Source: a virus
DNA: 24,633 nucleotides
Reading direction: 5' to 3' (one strand)
IMG/VR virus record: IMGVR_UViG_3300034374_001518
Coordinates: 1-24,633 of that record
Both the position numbers and the translations under genes were made by a program. Under the pieces are notes generated by a model. It saw only the letters and a program-made list of their open reading frames with translations. It was not told the origin of the DNA and searched no databases. Within the stretch, counting starts at the first letter, position 1. Every line of letters starts with the position of its first letter. Shown here piece by piece: positions 1-7,872 of the stretch.

Positions 1-405
1 ATCTGGAAAGTGTTTGCTAAACACCACTATTTAAGCCATAGACATAATAACGCTGCACATGTTTACGTAGCATTTATTAATAACCAATTAGCAGGATTTT
101 TAAGCGTTCTTCATTTACCTAATAAAGACCCAAGAATAAAAAAGGTACATAGATTAGTAATTTTGCCAGATTATCAAGGAGCAGGATTTGGTATTAGATT
201 CTTAGAAGAAATTGCTAGAGTTTATAAAAAAGATAAATGGCGATTTACTATTACAACTTCCGCACCAAGTTTAATATATGCTTTAAAAAATTCTATTAAA
301 TGGCGTTGTAATTCTTATGGTCGTGGAGGTGGTAATAAAGGTTTAAAAGAAATGATTAAAACAGAAGCAAGAAATAGAATAATAGCTTCCTTTGAATTAA
401 AATAA
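1..405 (+). CDS. GNAT-type N-acetyltransferase-like protein, 5' end cut off by the window
   Basis: The reading frame is open from base 1, so the gene begins upstream; 134 residues are visible. The segment HRLVILPDYQGAGFG matches the acetyl-CoA binding loop (motif A, Q-x-x-G-x-G/A) of GNAT acetyltransferases, preceded by the usual beta strands (VYVAFINNQLAGF). A GTG at base 10 could formally start the frame, but the residues before it (IWK) look like part of the conserved 'W-x-x-F-x-K-H-H-Y-L-S' stretch I associate with this phage protein family, so I treat it as internal. Homologues in databases are often mislabelled as ABC transporter proteins; that is from memory. Substrate unknown. No terminator follows; the next gene has its own upstream element. 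Confidence 0.75.
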   Translation: MWKVFAKHHYLSHRHNNAAHVYVAFINNQLAGFLSVLHLPNKDPRIKKVHRLVILPDYQGAGFGIRFLEEIARVYKKDKWRFTITTSAPSLIYALKNSIKWRCNSYGRGGGNKGLKEMIKTEARNRIIASFELK

Positions 406-422
406 TTTTTTTAATTGAAAAT

Positions 423-440
423 TTATTTTTAATTTAGCTG
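423..440 (+). promoter_or_regulatory. Candidate accessory-gene promoter, copy 1 (18-base exact repeat)
   Basis: TTATTTTTAATTTAGCTG lies 21 bases before the start codon of the 112-residue acidic protein. The same 18 bases recur exactly at 7976-7993 before another small non-structural gene. The core TAATTTAG resembles but does not match the Bacteroidota -7 element TAnnTTTG. That it is a promoter is inference; no good -33 TTTG is seen at normal spacing for this copy. Confidence 0.45.
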
Positions 441-461
441 TGAATTTAAAAACAAACAATT

Positions 462-800
462 ATGCACTACATTAAAACAATAGAAGAATTTACAGCAAAC
501 CAATTACGTTCATTAATTACACTTTATTTGTATGAAGAAAAATACGACACTTATGAAAATGATATTATGGAAATTGGATATAACTCTAAAACAGGTTATG
601 TTTATATAGCGTATGACGGTGGCGTATCAATAGCAATTTTTGAAGGTCGTACCGAAGAAAAAGATGTTTGCATTTTTGCTTACGATTACGATACTGGAGA
701 AGAAATGGAGTTTGCTGATTTAGATGATTATTATGCTTATTTAGATGATTTTATAGATGCACAAGCATTAGAAAGCGAACGGAAAATGAACTCCGATTAA
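462..800 (+). CDS. Small acidic protein of unknown function
   Basis: 112 residues, rich in Asp, Glu and Tyr, with acidic clusters such as DYDTGEEMEFADLDDYYAYLDD in its C-terminal half (quoted in part). I do not recognise a family. No signal peptide or membrane segment is visible. The predicted alternation of short hydrophobic strands (GYVYIAYDG, SIAIFEG, VCIFAYDYD) suggests a small beta-rich fold. The ATG is chosen because it is the first in frame and follows an A-rich leader typical of this genome. It has its own upstream element and terminator, so it is likely transcribed as a single unit apart from the packaging genes. Acidic small phage proteins can act as DNA mimics or host-takeover factors, but nothing here shows that. 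Confidence 0.75.
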   Translation: MHYIKTIEEFTANQLRSLITLYLYEEKYDTYENDIMEIGYNSKTGYVYIAYDGGVSIAIFEGRTEEKDVCIFAYDYDTGEEMEFADLDDYYAYLDDFIDAQALESERKMNSD

Positions 801-822
801 ACACAATTAAAACCCAATTTTT

Positions 823-850
823 AAAGGCGGCTTATATAGCCGCTTTTTTT
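823..850 (+). terminator. Rho-independent terminator before the packaging genes
   Basis: A 10-bp stem (823-832 with 838-847, one G:T pair) with core GCGGCT/AGCCGC and a 5-base loop is followed by a T run (844-850). It separates the acidic protein from the terminase transcript. Confidence 0.8.
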
Positions 851-853
851 ATA

Positions 854-861
854 TAATTTTG
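854..861 (+). promoter_or_regulatory. -7 promoter element TAATTTTG before terS
   Basis: Matches the Bacteroidota TAnnTTTG consensus and sits directly behind a terminator. Only 4 bases separate it from the ATG at 866, so transcription would begin at or within a base or two of the start codon, giving a leaderless or nearly leaderless mRNA. Confidence 0.6.
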
Positions 862-865
862 TGAT

Positions 866-1222
866 ATGGCGAATAAACAAAATGTTACATTAAAAAAGGC
901 AATGCTGGTTGCGCTTGAAAAATCTTTAGGCGTAGTTACTACTGCTGCTAATAGTGTTGGCATAACGCGCAAAACACATTACGATTGGTTAAAGAATGAT
1001 GAGCAGTATGCAGCAGATGTTGAGGACTTAGAAAACAGAGTTTTGGACTTTGCTGAAAGCCAACTACACAAACAAATAAACGAGGGAAATACAACAGCAA
1101 CAATATTCCTATTGAAAACAAAAGGCAAAAAACGTGGTTACATTGAACGCCAAGAGATTATGCACGAAGGCGCAGTAACCAGTACATTAGTTGAATGGAA
1201 ACCAGCCGAAGAAGAAAAGTAG
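866..1222 (+). CDS. terS: Terminase small subunit
   Basis: 118 residues. The N-terminal part (about residues 8-50) reads as a helix-turn-helix DNA-binding domain (VTTAANSVGITRKTHYDWLKND), the usual layout of phage terminase small subunits, followed by a helical region (ADVEDLENRVLDFAESQLHKQI) and 'TATIFLLKTKGKKRGYIER', a phrase typical of small terminases ('...ai.FlLKt.....Y.er'). It recognises the packaging site on the concatemer and recruits the large subunit. The 3' end overlaps the large terminase gene by 28 bases, consistent with coupled translation. Confidence 0.88.
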   Translation: MANKQNVTLKKAMLVALEKSLGVVTTAANSVGITRKTHYDWLKNDEQYAADVEDLENRVLDFAESQLHKQINEGNTTATIFLLKTKGKKRGYIERQEIMHEGAVTSTLVEWKPAEEEK

Positions 1223-2376
1223 AACAGATTTGCAATAGGCAGTTTTACGATTTACTTCATAGCAACAAAAGATTTAGAGTACACCAAGGCGGTACGCGTA
1301 GTGGTAAAACCTATGCGATTTGTCAATACCTAACTTATCTTTTAACTGCTTCGGATAAACCGCTTACGATTTCAATTATTCGTAAAACGCTGCCAGCTTT
1401 AAAAGGTTCTGTTTACCGCGACTTTATAAATATCTTAGAACAGACAGGCTTATATTATTTAGGCGTTCACAATAAGGCTGAAAACACGTTTAGATATAAC
1501 GACCACTTGGTTGAGTTTTTGAGCGTGGACGAACCGCAAAAGATTCGTGGGCGTAAACGTAACGTAGCATTTTTAAATGAGGCAAATGAATTAACGATTG
1601 AGGATTTTCGCCAGATAAATATGCGTACTACTGATTACGTTGTACTTGACTTTAACCCTTCCGACCCAATACATTGGATTTATGAAGATGTAATACCAAG
1701 AGATGATTGCGATACTTGGATTACAACATACCGCGATAACAAGTTTCTAAGCAAAGAACTTGTATTTGAAATAGAGCGTATGCGCGAACGCGACCCTGAC
1801 TATTGGCGCGTTTATGGTGAAGGTCAAAAGGCTGTATTTAGTGCAAGGCAAATATTTAACAACTGGCAATTTATACCGCGTGCAGAGTTTCCTGAATTTG
1901 AAGAAACGGTATTGGGCATTGATTTCGGATATAGTAACGATGAATTAGCGATTGTTGAGGTTGCTAAAGTAAACGATAAGCTGTACCTACACGAACTATG
2001 CTACCATAAGGGAATGACCAACCAAGATATAGCCAACTTTTTAAAGGATAAAGAATTGGATAGCGTATTGGGATTTGCTGATTCCGCAGAACCTAAAAGT
2101 ATTGAAGAACTGCGTAGGCTTGGGTGCATGATAAAACCAGCCATAAAAGGTCAAGGAAGTATCAACGCTGGTATTAGTTTAATAAAGGAGTTTGATATTA
2201 TTGTGAGCAAAGAAAGCATCAACTTAACAAAGGAGTACGCGACCTATTACTGGACTGAACTCAAAGATGGAACTATAATAAATAAACCCATTGACCGAAA
2301 TAATCATTTGATGGATGCTTTGCGTTATGCAGTTTACTCGCAATATAGTAAACGCAATGATTTCTTTGTAATATGA
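1195..2376 (+). CDS. terL: Terminase large subunit (packaging ATPase and nuclease)
   Basis: 393 residues, a normal length. The ATPase half shows Walker A GGTRSGKT at residues 32-39, the Walker B region VAFLNEANEL with the catalytic Glu129 (Asn128 replaces the usual Asp), and a coupling motif LDFNPSDP near residue 152. The C-terminal RNase H-like nuclease has its three metal-binding acidic residues at Asp243 (GIDFGYSND), Asp296 (GFADSAEP) and Asp374 (HLMDALRYA). This is the Terminase_3/Terminase_6C arrangement. It translocates DNA into the prohead through the portal and cuts the concatemer. The start at 1195 lies inside terS; the stop overlaps the next start by ATGA. The Asn-Glu Walker B is a noted variant in this group and does not suggest loss of function. 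Confidence 0.95.
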   Translation: METSRRRKVEQICNRQFYDLLHSNKRFRVHQGGTRSGKTYAICQYLTYLLTASDKPLTISIIRKTLPALKGSVYRDFINILEQTGLYYLGVHNKAENTFRYNDHLVEFLSVDEPQKIRGRKRNVAFLNEANELTIEDFRQINMRTTDYVVLDFNPSDPIHWIYEDVIPRDDCDTWITTYRDNKFLSKELVFEIERMRERDPDYWRVYGEGQKAVFSARQIFNNWQFIPRAEFPEFEETVLGIDFGYSNDELAIVEVAKVNDKLYLHELCYHKGMTNQDIANFLKDKELDSVLGFADSAEPKSIEELRRLGCMIKPAIKGQGSINAGISLIKEFDIIVSKESINLTKEYATYYWTELKDGTIINKPIDRNNHLMDALRYAVYSQYSKRNDFFVI

Positions 2377-3221
2377 TAACAGTTAATTCTCTTAGTGGCG
2401 GTAAAACAAGTTCTTATATAGCTGCAAATTACCCAGCGGATTATGACGTATTCGCTTTAGTGCGAATTGAACACGAAGCATCTAAATTTCCTGATGCTAA
2501 AATTCGCCAAGAAGTAGAAGATAGAATACAAGCACCATTCATAGCCACAGCAGAGGATGACATTATCATTTACACCATGCTTGACTTAGAGCAGTACATA
2601 GGTAGAAAGATTACTTGGGTTACGGGAAAGACATTTGATGAGGTTACAACAAGAAATGACAAGGTGTTTCTACCAAGTATGATTAGAAGATTCTGTACGG
2701 TTGAAATGAAAATAGAACCTATGTTTTATTGGTGGGCTGAGAATATAGGGGAGCCAATACAGACCCGAATAGGATTTAGAGCAAACGAAACTCGCAGAGC
2801 AAATTCAATGCTTGAAAGATGCAATGAAAATGGATTGACTGTTTTTAAGGCAACATTTGAAAAGCACAAAGATGGAAGAAATAAGTGGGAGGATGTTCCG
2901 TATCAAAAGCCTCACTTTCCTTTAATAGAAGATAATATATACAAAGACCAAGTGGAACAGTATTGGATAGACAAGCCTGTAAGATTCGCTTGGATGAATA
3001 ACTGCGTAGGATGCTTCCATAAGACACCGCTATTACTTAGAAAGATGTTTGATAAGCATCCAAACAAATTAGAGTGGTTTGCGAGGAGAGAAAGAGAGGC
3101 TTCTAATAACACCCATTGGCGGCCAGAAATGACTTATGATGAGATAAAAAAGTGGAACTCGCAATTTGAATTGTTTGATGACGACTTCAATGAATGTGAT
3201 TCAGGATATTGTGGGCTATAA
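2373..3221 (+). CDS. PP-loop ATPase, PAPS reductase-like (adenine nucleotide alpha-hydrolase superfamily)
   Basis: 282 residues. The N-terminus carries the PP-loop SLSGGKTSSY (residues 6-15), the ATP-pyrophosphatase signature of PAPS reductases, tRNA thiolases and DndC-like enzymes. Six cysteines occur, including a CVGC pair (211, 214) and Cys108, Cys275 and Cys280, which could bind a metal or iron-sulfur cluster. Family members activate a substrate through an adenylate, often for sulfur transfer; the substrate here cannot be read from sequence. It overlaps terL by four bases (ATGA) and is followed by a hairpin and a new promoter, so it is co-transcribed with the terminases although it has no known packaging role. 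A moron affecting host sulfur metabolism, nucleotides or DNA modification are options; none is shown. Confidence 0.82.
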   Translation: MITVNSLSGGKTSSYIAANYPADYDVFALVRIEHEASKFPDAKIRQEVEDRIQAPFIATAEDDIIIYTMLDLEQYIGRKITWVTGKTFDEVTTRNDKVFLPSMIRRFCTVEMKIEPMFYWWAENIGEPIQTRIGFRANETRRANSMLERCNENGLTVFKATFEKHKDGRNKWEDVPYQKPHFPLIEDNIYKDQVEQYWIDKPVRFAWMNNCVGCFHKTPLLLRKMFDKHPNKLEWFARREREASNNTHWRPEMTYDEIKKWNSQFELFDDDFNECDSGYCGL

Positions 3222-3239
3222 TAGGTTTCCTATCTTTTT
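3221..3239 (+). terminator. Weak terminator-like hairpin after the PP-loop gene
   Basis: ATAGG (3221-3225) pairs with CCTAT (3229-3233) around a 3-base loop and is followed by CTTTTT. The stem is only 5 bp, so efficiency is doubtful, but it lies directly before a promoter element. Confidence 0.4.
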
Positions 3240-3240
3240 G

Positions 3241-3259
3241 TATTTTTGAATAAAATTTA
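3241..3259 (+). promoter_or_regulatory. Candidate late promoter before portal
   Basis: TATTTTTGAATAAAATTTA contains the TAnnTTTG -7 element (3241-3248) directly preceded by CTTTTTG. Near-identical copies lie at 20639-20657 and 21908-21926, each just before a structural gene. The start codon is 17 bases after the -7 element. Confidence 0.65.
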
Positions 3260-3265
3260 TTTTTA

Positions 3266-5008
3266 ATGGCGTCATTTTTCGATAGGGTTCGTAATGCACT
3301 TACAAAAAACGCACAACAATCTGCCCAAGAATATAACAAAGCAATATATAACTGGCTTGGCGAAAGCATACTTTGGAACAGAGAAACCGATGATACGTAT
3401 ATAAAAGAAGGCTACCAAAAGAACGCCACTATATATTCGTTAATCAATATCATAACCAAAGCATCTACAACCATTCCTTTTCAGGTTTATGAAAAGACAA
3501 ATGATGCTGATTATAAGCGTTATAAGTCTTTGACAAGCGGTACTTTGGATAGTAGCGCATTGTATAAAGCAGACCTACTTCGCAAGCGTTCACTTGTTGA
3601 ATTAGAAGATACGCCACTTCACGAACTTTTAGAAAACCCAAATGCTACGCAATCGTATGCTTCTTGGCTTACAGAATTAATCGCCTTTAGAAAGCTAACG
3701 GGTAACGGTTACATTTATGGTATTGCGCCTGAAACGGGCATATCTGCTGGAAAGTACAAAGAACTTTATGTAATGCCTTCGCAAATTATGGAGATAATTA
3801 GCGGTGGTATGATGGCTCCAGTAAAAGAGTACACGATTGAATACAACGGTACGCATAGAATACCAGCAGAGTTTATTTGCCATATTAAAGACTTTAACCC
3901 TTATGTAGATGGTACAGGGTCGCATCTTTACGGTCAATCACCGCTTCAAGCTGGACTTCGTGCAATGACTACAAATAACGAAGCTGTTACAACAGGCGTT
4001 AAGTATTTACAGAACCAAACTGCTCGTGGTATTTTAATGAGCGAAGAAGGCGATATTAACGAAGTACAAGCACAGCAGCTTAAAGATAAATTCAGAAAGC
4101 AGCACCAAGGTTCTGCAAATGCTGGTGATATATTGATTACGCCTAAAAAGTTAAGCTGGGTAAACTTTGGGCTTTCTGCTTCAGACCTTTCGCTGATTGA
4201 GCAGTACAACGCTTCAATAAAAGACCTTTGTAATATTTACGGTGTACCAGTACAGCTATTAAACAACACCGATGCTTCTACATATAACAATATGAAAGAA
4301 GCGAAAAAGGCATTGTATCAAAACGCTGTTATTCCTGAACTGCTTAAAATCAAAGACGAATTAAATAGATGGCTTGCGCCACAGTTTGGAGATAAAATTT
4401 GCATTGAGTTTGACTTTACCGCTATTCCTGAACTGCAAGAAGAAACAGAAAAGGTCGTAGACCAACTTGCAAAGGCTTGGTGGATTACGCCAAACGAAAA
4501 GCGCGAAATGATGTCTTATGGAATGGACGAAGAAAGCGATGTATTGAACGATTATTACATTCCAGCTAACCTTGTTCCTGTAAAAAACGTGGACTTGCCT
4601 GAAATGCCAATGGCTGAACCACCAGCAGAAGAACCAAGCCAAGAAGAAATAAAGCGTCAGGTCATTGAACTGCTGACTAAAGAAACTTATACCGACTACC
4701 CACAATCTGCAAGCAACAACGCTAAGCGTATGTTAGAATGGCGTGAAAAGTACGGACGCGATGAAGTACGTGGTGGCACTGAAGTAGGTTGGCAAAGAGC
4801 AAACCAATTAGCAAAACGTGAACCGCTTTCAGTTGAAACCATTGCACGCATGGCACAGTTTAATCGCCATAGAGAAAATGCAACAGTAGCTGAAGAATAT
4901 AAAGATACCCCTTGGAAAGATAGAGGCTATGTAGCTTGGAATTTATGGGGTGGTACAAGCGGAGTTGATTGGGCTATACAGAAGATGGAGAAACTGCGTA
5001 ATGATTAG
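3266..5008 (+). CDS. Portal protein (HK97 family) with an extra C-terminal domain
   Basis: 580 residues, clearly longer than the roughly 400-450 typical of HK97-family portals. Residues 1 to about 430 match that family: the helical N-terminus, 'KNATIYSLINIITKA', the 'LTGNGYIYGI' strand, 'IKDFNPYVDGTGSHLYGQSPL' (quoted in part), and the stem region with 'YGVPVQLLNN'. The portal forms the dodecameric ring at one capsid vertex through which DNA passes. Residues 445-465 are a Pro/Glu-rich linker, and residues 475-580 form a separate domain (ASNNAKRMLEW..., GTEVGWQRANQLA, PLS..TIARM..F.RHR, AWNLWGGTSGVDWA) that I know as a recurring module in phage head proteins of this host group, of unknown function. 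It has its own promoter at 3241. Confidence 0.93.
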   Translation: MASFFDRVRNALTKNAQQSAQEYNKAIYNWLGESILWNRETDDTYIKEGYQKNATIYSLINIITKASTTIPFQVYEKTNDADYKRYKSLTSGTLDSSALYKADLLRKRSLVELEDTPLHELLENPNATQSYASWLTELIAFRKLTGNGYIYGIAPETGISAGKYKELYVMPSQIMEIISGGMMAPVKEYTIEYNGTHRIPAEFICHIKDFNPYVDGTGSHLYGQSPLQAGLRAMTTNNEAVTTGVKYLQNQTARGILMSEEGDINEVQAQQLKDKFRKQHQGSANAGDILITPKKLSWVNFGLSASDLSLIEQYNASIKDLCNIYGVPVQLLNNTDASTYNNMKEAKKALYQNAVIPELLKIKDELNRWLAPQFGDKICIEFDFTAIPELQEETEKVVDQLAKAWWITPNEKREMMSYGMDEESDVLNDYYIPANLVPVKNVDLPEMPMAEPPAEEPSQEEIKRQVIELLTKETYTDYPQSASNNAKRMLEWREKYGRDEVRGGTEVGWQRANQLAKREPLSVETIARMAQFNRHRENATVAEEYKDTPWKDRGYVAWNLWGGTSGVDWAIQKMEKLRND

Positions 5009-5010
5009 TC

Positions 5011-5943
5011 ATGCCATTACCAACCCCACGAGCAAACGAATCTGAAAGCAACTTTGTTAGTAGGTGCGATATAGACCCTACAATGGTAGCGGAGTTTCCT
5101 GACGATGTACAGCGTATTGCTGTTTGCTATTCACTATACGAAGGCGAAACTCAAAAGCTAAATACAGAAAGCACAGTTGCCGATATACGCAACAAGTGGG
5201 AAACGCAACTTAATAAAGCAGAGCGTGAAAACGTGCGAGATGTTTACGCCCTTTACCGCAGCGAATACCGCAAGGCTATACCTAATGCTTCAGAGAATTT
5301 ACCAGTTGAAGAAAACGCCATATTTAAAGGCGAAGATTTAACTGCTATGCTCGTGAAGCTGTACCGCAAAATAGGGTTACAGTTTGCCCTATGGTATTAC
5401 CGAGAGTTTAGAAACTTTATACCTAAAGCTGCGCCTAACTTGGATTTATTAAGCGAGCAATGGGCTGCTGATTTTGAAAACTACGGTAAGCGATATGCGG
5501 CAAGGCATATAAAATTACTTCGTGATACAGCCTTAACTACTTTAAAACGAGTTACGCGCCAATTATTCTTAGACGAAGCATTTCAAACTGCTGGGCAAGT
5601 AGAACGCGCTAGAATCTTACAAAGTCGCTTTGACAAATTAAGCTATATGCAATCTGAACGTATTGTACGGACAGAGGCAACCACCGCTGCTAACTATGCA
5701 ATACTGCGCAGCGCATTAACAGTTTACCCTAAAGAACAGCTTAAAAAGCGTTGGATTACTTCAATGGATGGGCGAGAACGTGCTTGGCACGGTGCAGCTA
5801 ACGGACAGGAGGTAAATATGGACGCAAATTTTATGGTAGGCGGTGAAAGTCTTGAACGCGCTGGTATGGGAAGCGCACGTAACAGAATAAACTGCCGATG
5901 CGTTACGATGCCTATTCCGCAGAAAAATCCACTTGACTTTTAA
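5011..5943 (+). CDS. Minor head / head morphogenesis protein (SPP1 gp7 / Mu F family)
   Basis: 310 residues. The C-terminal part (about residues 205-305) has the Phage_Mu_F signature: RIVRTEATTAANYA, then KKRWITSMDGRERAWH, NGQEVNMDANFMVGGE, and the closing NRINCRCV. Members bind the portal and are packaged in low copy inside the head, aiding assembly or DNA ejection. The first 50 residues are a distinct short module (PLPTPRANESESNFVSRC...EFPDDVQRIAVCYSLYE, quoted in part) that I recognise from other phage head proteins, with two conserved cysteines. The start lies two bases after the portal stop, so translation is probably coupled. The middle (about 100-200) is helical. Assignment of the C-terminal domain is firm; the role of the N-terminal module is not known. 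Confidence 0.88.
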   Translation: MPLPTPRANESESNFVSRCDIDPTMVAEFPDDVQRIAVCYSLYEGETQKLNTESTVADIRNKWETQLNKAERENVRDVYALYRSEYRKAIPNASENLPVEENAIFKGEDLTAMLVKLYRKIGLQFALWYYREFRNFIPKAAPNLDLLSEQWAADFENYGKRYAARHIKLLRDTALTTLKRVTRQLFLDEAFQTAGQVERARILQSRFDKLSYMQSERIVRTEATTAANYAILRSALTVYPKEQLKKRWITSMDGRERAWHGAANGQEVNMDANFMVGGESLERAGMGSARNRINCRCVTMPIPQKNPLDF

Positions 5944-5958
5944 GTTAAATTTTTTATA

Positions 5959-5966
5959 TAATTTTG
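5959..5966 (+). promoter_or_regulatory. -7 promoter element TAATTTTG before the prohead protease
   Basis: TAnnTTTG match, with TTG at 5933-5935 giving a 23-base spacer to a -33-like element. The protease ATG follows 13 bases after the -7 element. Confidence 0.55.
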
Positions 5967-5979
5967 AAAAAAATACAGT

Positions 5980-6660
5980 ATGGAGTTTTTATATAAAGCA
6001 GCACCACTACAAGAACTAATGGACGCCGATGCCGATAGAGGTATTGTAAAGGGCTATGGTTCTTACTTTGATAATAAGGATAGCGACAACGATATTATCC
6101 GAAAAGGTGCTTATACAAAAACCATAAAAGAAAACGGAGAGCGCGTAAAATACCTATACCAGCACAATATGATGCAGCCGATAGGTAAGATGAGCGAACT
6201 GTACGAAGATGACAAAGGGCTTGTGTTCGTAGCTGAAATACCTAAAACAACTTTGGGTAAAGATGTTATTGAACTTATGAAAGCTGGAGTTATCACCGAA
6301 AACAGCGTGGGTATTTTGCCAGTCGTAAAAGAAAACAAAGGCGATTACCGCGAGATAAAAGAAGTTAAGCTGTACGAAATTAGTGCTGTTACATTAGCTG
6401 CTAACGACCAAGCAAAGATTATGGACGTTAAAAGCCAGCAGAACTTAGACCAAATGTACAAGCGATACGATAACATTGCTAAGTTAATCCGTAAGGGTGA
6501 AATTAGCGATGAACTTGGTTATGCATTAGAAGCTGAAATATTAAAGCTAAAATCTTTATTCATGAGTATCACAGAGCCGACTGAAGAAGCCACTTTGCCG
6601 ATAGAAGAAAAGAAAGAAGCAGTTGATATTTATAGCTACTTACTTAATACTTTAAAATAA
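5980..6660 (+). CDS. HK97-type prohead protease
   Basis: 226 residues, normal length for the U35/HK97 gp4 family. The opening GYGSYFDNKDSDNDIIRKGAY is the usual 'G-x-as-f...D..gDii..Gaf' start (quoted within limits). Expected catalytic residues are His62 (YLYQHNMMQPIGK) and Ser109 (ITENSVGI), with the conserved 'LYEISAVTLAAN' strand near residue 133. The protease acts inside the prohead, removing the capsid protein's N-terminal scaffold region and then itself. It is directly upstream of the capsid gene, the standard order. The C-terminal 80 residues are helical and charged and may tether it in the scaffold core. Confidence 0.94.
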   Translation: MEFLYKAAPLQELMDADADRGIVKGYGSYFDNKDSDNDIIRKGAYTKTIKENGERVKYLYQHNMMQPIGKMSELYEDDKGLVFVAEIPKTTLGKDVIELMKAGVITENSVGILPVVKENKGDYREIKEVKLYEISAVTLAANDQAKIMDVKSQQNLDQMYKRYDNIAKLIRKGEISDELGYALEAEILKLKSLFMSITEPTEEATLPIEEKKEAVDIYSYLLNTLK

Positions 6661-6673
6661 TTTAATTCTCAAA

Positions 6674-7870
6674 ATGGAAGAAAACGTAAAACAACAGCTT
6701 GACCAACTTGGCAACTTAATTGATGCTAAGATTGAAAAAGCTAACGGACAAGTCCTTGAGAACGCTAAAGGACAAATTGATAGCGTACTTAAAGGCGAAA
6801 TTGACAACCTTACTAAGTCATTCAATGAGCGTGTAGATGCTATTGAAATGCAAAACAAAAAGAACCTTGAGGCTTCACAAGCTAAAAAGTCTTTCAAAAG
6901 CCAACTTATTGAGGTAATCAAAAATGGTGCTTTAGATGGAATGATTAAAGGACACGCTCGTGCCGCTTCATTCGAAGTTAAAGCTGATATGACTACTGCT
7001 GCTGACTTCACAGGTGAAGTTATTCCAGCCGACAGAGTAGCTGGTTACAAATACGACCCAGCTCGTTCTGTACACGTTCGCTCAATCATTCCTAACGGTA
7101 CAACTTCTTCTGACGTTGTTCGTTTCGTAAAAGAAAGCGGATATTCAGATGGTTCTGCTGCTAAAGCTGAAGGTGCTACTTTAGGTCAATCTGATTTTGA
7201 TTTAACTGCAACTGACGCTAACGTTCAGAAAATCGGTGCTTACTTCCGCGTTTCTGAAGAAATGTTAGCTGATACGCCAGCTATTTCATCTTACATTTCA
7301 ACTCGTGCTGCTGAAAAGCTAATGACTGAAGAAGATGACCAAATCCTTAACGGAAACGGAACTGCGCCAAACCTTTCAGGTATTGTTACAGATTCTGCTG
7401 ATTTCGTTACTGGTTCAGGTGGTTCATTCTACCAGTCAGTTGAAGCTGCTAACGAATTTGATGTATTAGTTGCTGCCCTTAACCAATTAGCGTTAAGCGA
7501 GTACCAAGCTAACTACATTATGTTGCACCCAACTGATTTCCACAAAATCCTATTATTGAAAGATACACAGAACAACTACCTTAAAGACCAAGTTTACGCT
7601 GGACTTCAGCCAAACTTTATGGGAGTGCCTGTTATCATCAACACAGCGATTACAGCTGGAACATTCCTATTAGGAAACTTCGCAGTTGGTACTCAACTTT
7701 GGACTCGTGATAACTTGTCTGTTGAGTTCTTCAGAGAAGATGGAACTAACGTACGTGATGGATTCGTTACTGCGGTTGTTAAAGAGCGTATTGCACTTAC
7801 TAACTACCTACCTAACGCTTTCGTTAATGGTACTTTCTCTACTGCTAAAGCTGCATTAGAAACTCCATAA
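6674..7870 (+). CDS. Major capsid protein (HK97 fold)
   Basis: 398 residues. Residues 1 to about 95 are a charged coiled coil (LDQLGNLIDAKIEKANGQVL...), the delta/scaffold domain expected to be cleaved by the upstream protease. The rest reads as an HK97-fold capsid: VHVRSIIPNGTTSSDVVRF, the 'AYFRVSEEMLADTPAISSYI' spine helix region, 'EEDDQILNGNGTAPNLSGIV', 'YIMLHPTDFHKILLLKD', 'GVPVIINTAITAG', and 'RDGFVTAVVKERIALTNYLP'. Codon choice is visibly more biased than in its neighbours (frequent GCT, GTT, CGT, TCT, AAC), as expected for the most abundant virion protein. A short A/T leader precedes the ATG. A strong terminator follows. Confidence 0.95.
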   Translation: MEENVKQQLDQLGNLIDAKIEKANGQVLENAKGQIDSVLKGEIDNLTKSFNERVDAIEMQNKKNLEASQAKKSFKSQLIEVIKNGALDGMIKGHARAASFEVKADMTTAADFTGEVIPADRVAGYKYDPARSVHVRSIIPNGTTSSDVVRFVKESGYSDGSAAKAEGATLGQSDFDLTATDANVQKIGAYFRVSEEMLADTPAISSYISTRAAEKLMTEEDDQILNGNGTAPNLSGIVTDSADFVTGSGGSFYQSVEAANEFDVLVAALNQLALSEYQANYIMLHPTDFHKILLLKDTQNNYLKDQVYAGLQPNFMGVPVIINTAITAGTFLLGNFAVGTQLWTRDNLSVEFFREDGTNVRDGFVTAVVKERIALTNYLPNAFVNGTFSTAKAALETP

Positions 7871-7872
7871 GA

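Noticed and set aside
6652-7011. 119-residue minus-strand ORF over the capsid start.
   Set aside because: Antisense of the coiled-coil scaffold region of the capsid gene; no independent support.
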